Positions 16,207 to 22,508 of a DNA stretch of 42,217 nucleotides are shown here, one piece after another. The position numbers and the translations under genes are program-made. How positions within the stretch are numbered: the stretch's first letter is position 1; each line of letters starts with the position of its first letter. A model generated the notes under the pieces. The model was not told the DNA's origin and ran no database searches. It saw only the letters and a program-made list of their open reading frames with translations. Origin of the DNA: JAICTV01 sp035634055 (GTDB taxonomy: Bacteria > Planctomycetota > Phycisphaerae > Tepidisphaerales > Tepidisphaeraceae); assembly GCA_035634055.1 (NCBI GenBank), contig DASQDR010000098.1, positions 1 through 42,217 of the forward strand. The letters run 5' to 3'.

Positions 16207-16510
16207 CGCCGGTCGCGCAGTCGGTGCTTTTCCCGCGACGGCGAGGCGTTGAAGCATCACCGCAGCGCCGCCGCGGCAGGCCCTTGCGAGGCGGCACGAT
16301 CTGGGGCCGCCCCCGAGCTGATCAAGACGCTGGACACGCAGTAGGTCCCTGCACGCCGGCACGGTCTGGGGCGGGCGGGTGGGCAGCTCAAGTGTGGGAT
16401 TCGCGACGCGGCCGCCACGGCGATGTCGGTCACGGAACTGACGCCGCGGCGGCCACGTTGCGATCCCTTGACCCGCTCTGCCAATACGCGGGGCTGGCGA
16501 CTCCGCAGAG
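16207..16510. other. Convergent intergenic region with stem-loop and direct repeat
   Basis: No credible gene lies in these 304 bp. They hold an imperfect stem-loop, GGCCGCCACGGCG / CGCCGCGGCGGCC (16410-16422 and 16442-16454, 12 of 13 paired), which could be a terminator lacking a T-tract. A 15-bp direct repeat, GGCACG(A/G)TCTGGGGC, occurs at 16293-16307 and 16358-16372. The rest is featureless GC-rich sequence. Confidence 0.5.
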
Positions 16511-16933
16511 CTAGTGCCCGCGGAGCAGCGCGGCCTCGGCGGTCTCCTCGTCCAGGGCGTGGAAGGAGTTCATGCGCCCGCCGTCGCGGCCGACGGCGGC
16601 CGTGTCGCCGGATGTCGCGGCGTCGGCCGTGGGCATGCCGGCGGGCATGCTCATGCGGTTGACTGCGCCCATCCGCGTGTTGTGCTCCATGTCGATGAAC
16701 AGCTTGAGCACCTCGGCGATCGCCAGCATGCTGATCACCAGGAAGAACCCCGCCGCCAGCGCGCCGACCACCATGATCAGCTTATCGGTCCACGCGAAGC
16801 GCGGGCCGAAGAGGATGTAGCCGATGGTCAGCACCGTGCTGATTGCCGCCAACCCCGCCCCGATCACGTAGATGATCGCCAGCGCCCGGAGCACCGGGTA
16901 ACGACCGCCGCTGAGGACGTGTCGAGAGTTCAT
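16511..16933 (-). CDS. Small two- or three-helix membrane protein, unknown function
   Basis: This is a 140-residue protein whose first half is hydrophobic: YPVLRALAIIYVIGAGLAAISTVLTIGYILFG, then KLIMVVGALAAGFFLVISMLAIAEVLKLFIDMEHN. A hydrophilic Met/Ala-rich tail (about residues 85-140) follows. The arrangement of two helices and a short amphipathic ending EVLKLFIDMEHNTR resembles small DUF4282-like membrane proteins, but I cannot assign a family. A good Shine-Dalgarno (GGGAGG, 7 nt) precedes the ATG, and an extended -10 promoter lies about 45 bp upstream. It is convergent with the 163-aa gene and divergent from the GT2 gene. Confidence 0.7.
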   Translation of the reverse strand: MNSRHVLSGGRYPVLRALAIIYVIGAGLAAISTVLTIGYILFGPRFAWTDKLIMVVGALAAGFFLVISMLAIAEVLKLFIDMEHNTRMGAVNRMSMPAGMPTADAATSGDTAAVGRDGGRMNSFHALDEETAEAALLRGH

Positions 16934-16978
16934 GAGCAGACCTCCCTAAAGAAATAGAAGTGATGGACCGACCAAAGG

Positions 16979-16987
16979 ATTATCACA
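16979..16987 (-). promoter_or_regulatory. Extended -10 (TGTGATAAT) upstream of the small membrane protein
   Basis: On the minus strand TGT precedes GATAAT, giving an extended -10. No good -35 is visible at 17 bp, as expected for extended -10 promoters. The predicted leader of about 40 nt contains AGGGAGGT before the ATG at 16933. Confidence 0.5.
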
Positions 16988-17190
16988 CTCGCGCCGCCGG
17001 GGCGGGACGGGCAAAAATCGCAAGATACTAAAGTTGATTCCGGTTCCGCCAGCTGCCCAGGCAGGGCGCAGGGTCGGGCAGGTGCGGGACAGGCCGGTTT
17101 GGATGCGCAGGACCGACGTGATAGGCTGTCCGCGCCGGGTCCGCATCGCGGCGGCGCCGGCACCGTCCGCCGCGCGCGCGGGGGACTCCA

Positions 17191-18417
17191 GTGGGGTTTG
17201 ATTTGGATCAGGTCCTGACATTGACGCTGTGGGTGCTGGCGGCGGCGCTGCTGGCGCCGATCGCCGTCTTCACGGCGCAGTGCTGGGCCGCCCTGCTCCC
17301 CGCGCTGCGTGGCCGCGACGCCGCCTCGCAAGCTCCCGCCGCCCGCCCCCCGGTCGCCGTCCTCGTTCCCGCGCACAACGAGCAGGCGCTTCTCGGCCAG
17401 ACGCTGGCCGCCTTGAAGCCTCAACTTCGCGCCGGCGACCTCGTGCTGGTCGTTGCCGACAACTGCACGGACGACACCGCTGAGATCGCGCGGGCCGGCG
17501 GCGCCCGCGTGCTCGAGCGGCGCGACGCGAGCCGTCGCGGCAAGGGTTACGCCTTGAGCGCGGGCCTCGACGCGCTGAGCAACGACGCATTCGAAGTGCT
17601 GCTCGTGCTCGACGCCGACTGCCACATCGAGCCGGGCGCGCTCGACGCGCTGGCGGCGCAGGTCGCCGCGACCGGCCGGCCGGCGCAGGCGGTCTACCTG
17701 ATGGAGCAGTGCGAGCGCCCGACCCCGCGCGATCACATCTCCACCTGGGCGTTCATGGTGAAGAACCTGGTCCGCCCGATCGGGCTGTCGCGCCTCGGGC
17801 TGCCTTGCCAGCTCACCGGCACCGGCATGGCGTTCCCGCGCGCGGCGCTGGCGAAGGTGTCGCTGGCCAGCGGGAACATCGTCGAGGACATGCAGCTTGG
17901 CCTTGACCTGGCGCTGGCCGGGACGGCGCCGCGACTCTGTCCCGACGCGCACGTAACCGGGCGGCTCCCGCGCGACCGCGCGGTGGCGCTCAAGCAACGC
18001 CAGCGCTGGGAGCACGGCCACCTCCGCACGCTGCTCGTGCAGGCGCCGCGGCTGGCGGTGCTGGGGCTGATCCGCTGCCGCCCCGCCGCCGTCGCCATGG
18101 CGCTCGACCTGCTCGTCCCGCCCTTGTCATTGCTGCTGGTGCTCTCGATGGGGACGCTGGCGGTGGCGGTCGCGGCGATCCCGTTCGGCGCCGCATGGCA
18201 TCCCGCGGCCGCCCTGGCGATCGGCATGACGGTGCTGCTGGCAACGGTCCTGACCGCCTGGGCCAAGTTCGGCCGCGCCTGCCTCCCCGCCCGATCACTC
18301 TTCGCCGCCGCCGCCTACGTGGCGTGGAAGCTCCCGATGTACGCGATGTTCCTGTTCCGCCCGGAGAAGAAATGGGTGCGAACCGAGCGAACGGCACCGC
18401 CGGCGACAACGCCGTGA
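17191..18417 (+). CDS. Family 2 processive-type membrane glycosyltransferase
   Basis: This is a 408-residue GT2 glycosyltransferase of the cellulose/hyaluronan-synthase-like fold, probably making or extending an exopolysaccharide. One N-terminal helix precedes the GT-A domain. The motifs are VPAHNE, VADNCTDDT (nucleotide-binding Asp), LDADC (DxD), EDMQLGLDLA (catalytic ED) and QRQRWEHG (Q-x-x-R-W). These are the D, D, D, QxxRW set of processive enzymes, although membrane-bound non-processive relatives share it. Two or three helices follow (ALDLLVPPLSLLLVLSMGTLAV; ALAIGMTVLLATVLTAW). The GTG start at 17191 is the first in frame; no strong Shine-Dalgarno is visible. The convergent neighbour is a phosphohexomutase, which could supply sugar-phosphate precursors. 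Confidence 0.88.
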   Translation: MGFDLDQVLTLTLWVLAAALLAPIAVFTAQCWAALLPALRGRDAASQAPAARPPVAVLVPAHNEQALLGQTLAALKPQLRAGDLVLVVADNCTDDTAEIARAGGARVLERRDASRRGKGYALSAGLDALSNDAFEVLLVLDADCHIEPGALDALAAQVAATGRPAQAVYLMEQCERPTPRDHISTWAFMVKNLVRPIGLSRLGLPCQLTGTGMAFPRAALAKVSLASGNIVEDMQLGLDLALAGTAPRLCPDAHVTGRLPRDRAVALKQRQRWEHGHLRTLLVQAPRLAVLGLIRCRPAAVAMALDLLVPPLSLLLVLSMGTLAVAVAAIPFGAAWHPAAALAIGMTVLLATVLTAWAKFGRACLPARSLFAAAAYVAWKLPMYAMFLFRPEKKWVRTERTAPPATTP

Positions 18418-18427
18418 CCGCTGTGCT

Positions 18428-18573
18428 GAAATTCGAATAGCGCAAGCACGAAATCCGAACCATGCTAAAGCAGAAAAGCAGAAATGGCTGAAACGACGGC
18501 CGATCGTTTCAGCCATTTCTGCTTTCCCACATTCGAGATTGTTTCAGACTTCGTGCTTTCTCATTCAAATTTC
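18428..18573. repeat. Long imperfect inverted repeat with perfect 21-bp core
   Basis: The core is a perfect stem: left arm 18476-18496 and right arm 18504-18524, 21 bp each, around the loop CGGCCGA. The outer parts also pair. GAAATTCGAAT (18428) matches the complement of the right end at 18563-18573, and AAGCACGAAATCCGAA (left) matches AAGCACGAAGTCTGAA (complement of the right) at 14 of 16 positions. The whole element fills the gap between the convergent GT2 and phosphohexomutase genes. The GAAATTCGAA/CACGAAATCCGAA words look like planctomycete intergenic repeats. It may act as a bidirectional terminator, but it lacks a T-tract. Confidence 0.85.
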
Positions 18574-18588
18574 CGGCGGCAGCCGGTC

Positions 18589-19995
18589 CTAGTGTCCGTG
18601 CGCGGGCTCGCCCAGGATCCGCTGGAGTTCGTGCAGGCGCTGCTGGACCTCACCGGCGGTCTTCGCTTCCAGGTTGAGCCTTAGCAGCGGCTCGGTGTTG
18701 CTCTTGCGGACGTTGAACCACCAGTCGCCGCCAGCATCGCCGCGCAGGTCGACGGTGATTCCGTCCAGGTAGTCCACCTCGCCGCGCTTGTAGACCTCGG
18801 CCAGCTCGCGGATCTTGCCGTCCTTGTCCTCCACCTGGAAGTTGATCTCGCCGCTCTGGCTGTACTTCTGGTACTGCCCCATGAGCTGCGACAGCGGCTT
18901 GTCCTGCGCGCTGAGGATCGACAGCACGCGCGCGAAGGCGACGGCGGCGGAGTCGGCGTAGTAGTAGTCGCGGAAGTAGATGTGCCCCGACAGCTCGCCG
19001 CCGAAGATCGCCTGCCGCTCGGCCATGGTCTTCTTGATGAACGCGTGCCCGACGCGGTCGCGCACCGGCACGCCGCCGAACTGCTTGATCGTGTCCGCCA
19101 CGACGTGGCTGGAGCGCAGGTCGTACACCACCGACGCCCCCTTGTTCGCCGGCTGCCTCAGGTAGTCCTCGGCCAGCAGCGCGGTGAGCAGGTCGCAGCC
19201 GATCATCTTGCCGGCCTCGTCGAGGAACATGCAGCGGTCGGCGTCGCCGTCGAAGCACGCGCCGGCGTCGACCGGCTGCTGCTTCATCTTCTCCTTGAGC
19301 ATCGCCAAATTTGCCTCGACCAGCGGGTTGGGCTCGTGGACGAACGCGCCGGTGATCTCGAACAAGATCGGGACGATCGTCAGCCCCTTCACCTTGCCGA
19401 ACACCTCGGGGATCATCTTGCCGCCCATGCCGTTCGAGGCGTCGATGGCGACGGTGAGCGGCCGCTTGAGCTGGAGGAACTTCAGCACCTCGTCGCGGTA
19501 CGCCGCCCAGAGGTCGCGCTGCTCGTAGGCGCCGGCCGCGCCGCCGCTGGTGCGATCGGTGAGCGCAGAGGCGATGCGCTTGATCTCGTCCAGCCCCGTG
19601 GCCGAGCCGATCGGCTTGGCCTTGGGGCCGCTGATCTTGAAGCCGTTGTACTGCGCCGGGTTGTGCGAGGCGGTGGTCTGGATGCCGCCGACGGCGTCGA
19701 GATGGTTGATGGCGAAGTAGATGAACGACGTGTCGATCATCCCGACGTCGATCACGTTCATCCCGGCCGAGCGGATGCCGTCCGACAGCGCCCCCGCCAG
19801 CGCGGGTGAGTGCGGGCGCATGTCGCGGCCGACGACGATCGTGTCGGGCAGCGCGACCTTGGGCTGGGGGTTCTGCTTGCGGCTGTTCTTCAGGAACTCG
19901 GCGGTCCCGCGGCCGACCTTCCACGCCGCCTCCTCGTCCAGCGGGCTGGGGTAGGTCGCGCGGACGTCGTACGCCTTGAAAATCTTCTCGATCAT
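18589..19995 (-). CDS. manB: Phosphomannomutase/phosphoglucomutase
   Basis: This is a 468-residue alpha-D-phosphohexomutase of the ManB/AlgC type, interconverting hexose 1- and 6-phosphates for polysaccharide and nucleotide-sugar synthesis. The phosphoserine loop is TTAS110HNP, the Mg2+ loop D249-G-D251-A-D253-R, the sugar-binding loop GGELSGHIYF, and the phosphate-binding loop RKSNTEPLLRL. All four domains are present at the normal length. The start MIEKIFKAYDVR at 19995 is the family's usual N-terminus, with GGGAAG upstream; a longer frame to 20055 adds nothing family-like. It is divergent from the HtrA-like gene and convergent with the GT2 gene. Preference for mannose over glucose phosphate cannot be read from sequence alone. 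Confidence 0.93.
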   Translation of the reverse strand: MIEKIFKAYDVRATYPSPLDEEAAWKVGRGTAEFLKNSRKQNPQPKVALPDTIVVGRDMRPHSPALAGALSDGIRSAGMNVIDVGMIDTSFIYFAINHLDAVGGIQTTASHNPAQYNGFKISGPKAKPIGSATGLDEIKRIASALTDRTSGGAAGAYEQRDLWAAYRDEVLKFLQLKRPLTVAIDASNGMGGKMIPEVFGKVKGLTIVPILFEITGAFVHEPNPLVEANLAMLKEKMKQQPVDAGACFDGDADRCMFLDEAGKMIGCDLLTALLAEDYLRQPANKGASVVYDLRSSHVVADTIKQFGGVPVRDRVGHAFIKKTMAERQAIFGGELSGHIYFRDYYYADSAAVAFARVLSILSAQDKPLSQLMGQYQKYSQSGEINFQVEDKDGKIRELAEVYKRGEVDYLDGITVDLRGDAGGDWWFNVRKSNTEPLLRLNLEAKTAGEVQQRLHELQRILGEPAHGH

Positions 19996-20119
19996 GTCGG
20001 TCACTTCCCTGTGAAAAGAGCGGCGTAGTCTATCGGTGGAGATACCCGCCAGCAACGCGGCGGACGACGCGCGCGCGGGCGCCGGTTCGCGGCACTGTTC
20101 CGGACGCGACCGCCTCGCT

Positions 20120-20125
20120 TAGAAT
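20120..20125 (+). promoter_or_regulatory. Possible -10 (TAGAAT) for the HtrA-like gene
   Basis: TAGAAT lies about 97 nt upstream of the GTG start. The -35 region is poor. If used it gives a leader of about 90 nt whose first part is strongly palindromic (GCGCGACGCGC). Confidence 0.3.
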
Positions 20126-20221
20126 CCGCCGGCCCCGCGCGCGACGCGCGGGGCGCCGTCGCGCCGCGCGCCCGAGAGCGCCGGCCGCCGAAGGTCTATC
20201 TCGCCCTCAAAGGAGCCTTTC

Positions 20222-21700
20222 GTGAACTCGATCCGCCTGACCCACGCCCTGCTTCTCGCATCCCTCGCCGGCGTTTCCGGCGTCGCCGCGGCGCCGCGCG
20301 TCGCCGCCGCGCAGGAAGCGACCACCAACGCGTCGTCCTCCTCCTCCGCGGAGCAGTCCCGGTCCCAGTCGCTCTACGAGCGCGTGACGCCGTCGCTGGT
20401 GGCCGTGCAGTACGTGTGGGAGAACGAACTCGGTCGCCAGGAGATCAACGGCGCGGGCATCGTGGTGGCGGAGGACGGGCTGGTCATGACGTCGCTGTCG
20501 CTGTTCGACATCCCGATGCGCGGGCAGACCTTCCGCCTGCCGGACGCGCAGATGAAGGAATTCAAGATCCTCGTCCCCAGCCAGCAGAAGGAGGCGGAGG
20601 AGGTGGAGGCGCTCTTCGCCGGGCGCGACGACCGCACCGGCACCGCGTTCATCCGCGCCAAGAGCCCGCAGAAGTGGACGCCGCTGAAGTTCGAGGACGT
20701 GCCGGTGAACGTTGGCGACGAGATCGCGTCGGTCGGCGTGCTCCCGAAGAACGCCGCTTACAAGACGTACCTGACGCGCGGCTCCGTCGGCGCCACGCTG
20801 CGCGGGGAGCTGCCGCAGGTGCTGGTGGTGGGCGGGAACCTGGCGGCGGTCGGGTCGCCGGTGTTCAACGCCAAAGGGCAGGCGATCGGGCTGGTGAACA
20901 CGCAGCCGGAGCAGTCGCCGTTCCTGAACGACTCGCGCGTCGCCATCGCGTCGCTGGTCAACCCGCCGATCTTCTTCGTTCCCACCTGGGATTTCGCCCA
21001 GAGCATCAGCGACCCGCCCGTGGCGGGAAAGGGTGAGCTCAAGCTCCCGTGGATGGGCGTGCCGCAGCAGGCGATGGCGGGACTGAACAAGGACGTGGCC
21101 GAGTCGCTGGGGCTGAAGGACACGCCGGCGGTCGAGATCGGCGACGTGATCGCCGGCTCGCCGATCGACAAGGCGGGCCTGAAGGCGGGCAGCATCATCG
21201 TGAAGGTCAACGGCAAGCCGCTGGAGCGCGGCGACGAGCCGGAAGAGCTCCCGGGCATCCTCGCCCGCCAGATCCGGCGGATGAAGGTCGGCGATACCGT
21301 CACCCTGTCGATCCTCACCAGCAAGGATCAGCCCCCGAAGGACGTCGAGGTGAAGCTGACCGAGCGTCCCAGGGGCGCCAACCTGGCCGAGCGGTGGTAC
21401 GTGGAGGACCTGGGGTTCGGCGTGCGCGAGATGGTCTTCATGGACAGCTACGTGCGCAAGCTACCGCAGGACACCAAGGGCGCCGTCGTCTCCATCGTCA
21501 AGCCGCAGAGCGCCGCCAACGCGGCGAAGCTTCAGACCAACGACCTGATCTCGGAGCTGAATGGGCAGCCGATCAGCAACCTGGCGGACCTGAAGACCAA
21601 GCTCCAGGCGATCCGCAAGGAGCGGCCGAAGGAGCCGATCGTGCTGGTGGTCCTGCGCGAGGCAAACACGCAGACGATCCGCATCGAGCCGCCGCAGTGA
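20222..21700 (+). CDS. HtrA/DegP-like exported PDZ protein lacking the catalytic triad
   Basis: This 492-residue protein has a signal peptide (about 1-31), a trypsin-like domain and two PDZ domains (about 265-365 and 395-490; GDVIAGSPIDKAGLKAGSIIVKVNG, NDLISELNGQPISNLADL). The protease fold is recognisable: VTPSLVAVQYV, GAGIVVAEDGLVMTS, and PVFNAKGQAIGLVN. All three catalytic positions are changed. The TNxHV His site reads TSLSL (Ser93), the DLAVL Asp site reads TGTAF (Gly140), and GNSGGP reads AAVGSP (Val210). It should therefore be a non-proteolytic scaffold or chaperone in the periplasm. The start is GTG at 20222 with AAAGGAG 6 nt upstream. It is divergent from the phosphohexomutase gene and has no operon partner. 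The family is secure; inactivity follows from the alignment by eye. Confidence 0.85.
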   Translation: MNSIRLTHALLLASLAGVSGVAAAPRVAAAQEATTNASSSSSAEQSRSQSLYERVTPSLVAVQYVWENELGRQEINGAGIVVAEDGLVMTSLSLFDIPMRGQTFRLPDAQMKEFKILVPSQQKEAEEVEALFAGRDDRTGTAFIRAKSPQKWTPLKFEDVPVNVGDEIASVGVLPKNAAYKTYLTRGSVGATLRGELPQVLVVGGNLAAVGSPVFNAKGQAIGLVNTQPEQSPFLNDSRVAIASLVNPPIFFVPTWDFAQSISDPPVAGKGELKLPWMGVPQQAMAGLNKDVAESLGLKDTPAVEIGDVIAGSPIDKAGLKAGSIIVKVNGKPLERGDEPEELPGILARQIRRMKVGDTVTLSILTSKDQPPKDVEVKLTERPRGANLAERWYVEDLGFGVREMVFMDSYVRKLPQDTKGAVVSIVKPQSAANAAKLQTNDLISELNGQPISNLADLKTKLQAIRKERPKEPIVLVVLREANTQTIRIEPPQ

Positions 21701-21710
21701 GGGGCGGAGT

Positions 21711-21742
21711 AGAAGGGCCACGAATAAACACGAATGGACACG
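21711..21742. repeat. Intergenic CCACGAAT/ACACGAAT repeat copy
   Basis: The sequence GGCCACGAATaaACACGAATggACACG has three near-copies of an (C/A)CACGAAT word spaced by about 10 bp. It lies 10 bp after the HtrA-like stop, in a convergent gap. The related words CCACGGAT...CACCGAT...ACACCGAT occur at 30134. This class of degenerate repeat is familiar from planctomycete intergenic DNA. Confidence 0.65.
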
Positions 21743-21850
21743 CTGAACTCCTCGGAGGGGACGAGTCTGAAAGCGTGCTGTTAGAACGTCGCCGCGCGCC
21801 TTGCGCTCGGGGCCCTCAGCGCCGCTGCGGGTACGTTGGCGCCGCCAGGC

Positions 21851-22453
21851 TTACCGCTCCTTCTTGCCGGCGAGATTGACCTCCCACGCGGCGCCGGAGC
21901 CAAGGTGCCTGGCTTCGACACGGCCGTCGGGGGTGACGAGCTCGAAGCGGTCTTCCTCGCGCGGGAAGGTGGTGTAGTTGCCAGGCGGCTTGTCCTTGGT
22001 ACCGGGGTGCTGCTGCTTCCACAGCCCTGCGTTGTAGTTCTGGTAGGCGTGGAGCGCGTTGGCGTCCTTCTCGCTAAGCCGCCAGGTCGGCTTGCCGCTC
22101 GCGTAAGACAGTGCGGCCAGCCGGATCTCGTTCACCTTCTGATTCTGCACCACGCCCACCAGGTAGACGAACCACGGCTGATCGCGCACGACCTTGTGCC
22201 CGAGCAGCACCGCGTTGACATCGGTCGACTTGCTCGGGTCGTCCGCACCGATCTGCCCGAAGCCGCGGCGGCTGCCCGCCAGCGTGACGTCGCGCAACAC
22301 GGCCGGGTCGCCGCCGCGCTCGGAGACGTACCGCTCCACCGCCCGCTGCCACGATTGCACCGAAGCTGACGACCCGCAGCCGCCGCCGGCCAACAGGAGG
22401 ATGGCGAAGCCCGCGGCGAGGGAAAGGGCGCTAAAGCGGAATGGTGCTCTCAT
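21851..22453 (-). CDS. Putative lipoprotein, unknown function
   Basis: This is a 200-residue exported protein. After MRAPFRFS comes a hydrophobic segment, LAAGFAILLLAGGG, and then Cys, a plausible though non-ideal lipobox (GGGC). The mature part is hydrophilic with a conserved-looking core, SRRGFGQIGADDPSKSTDVNAVLLGHKVVRDQPWFVYLVGVVQNQKVNEIRLAALSY, followed by a Lys/Pro-rich middle and a beta-rich end. I do not recognise the family. GGAG 9 nt upstream supports the ATG at 22453. It begins 55 bp after the ankyrin gene on the same strand and is likely co-expressed, so it may be the membrane anchor or partner of that protein. Confidence 0.72.
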   Translation of the reverse strand: MRAPFRFSALSLAAGFAILLLAGGGCGSSASVQSWQRAVERYVSERGGDPAVLRDVTLAGSRRGFGQIGADDPSKSTDVNAVLLGHKVVRDQPWFVYLVGVVQNQKVNEIRLAALSYASGKPTWRLSEKDANALHAYQNYNAGLWKQQHPGTKDKPPGNYTTFPREEDRFELVTPDGRVEARHLGSGAAWEVNLAGKKER

Positions 22454-22508
22454 GCTGATGGGCTCCCGCTGCGGTCGGATGCCTTGTGGATCGCGTCGGC
22501 CGGGTGCT

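Noticed and set aside
16262..16352. Short plus-strand frame ending ...ELIKTLDTQ
   Set aside because: The ending looks protein-like, but the frame is short, has no start with a ribosome site and shows no family similarity.
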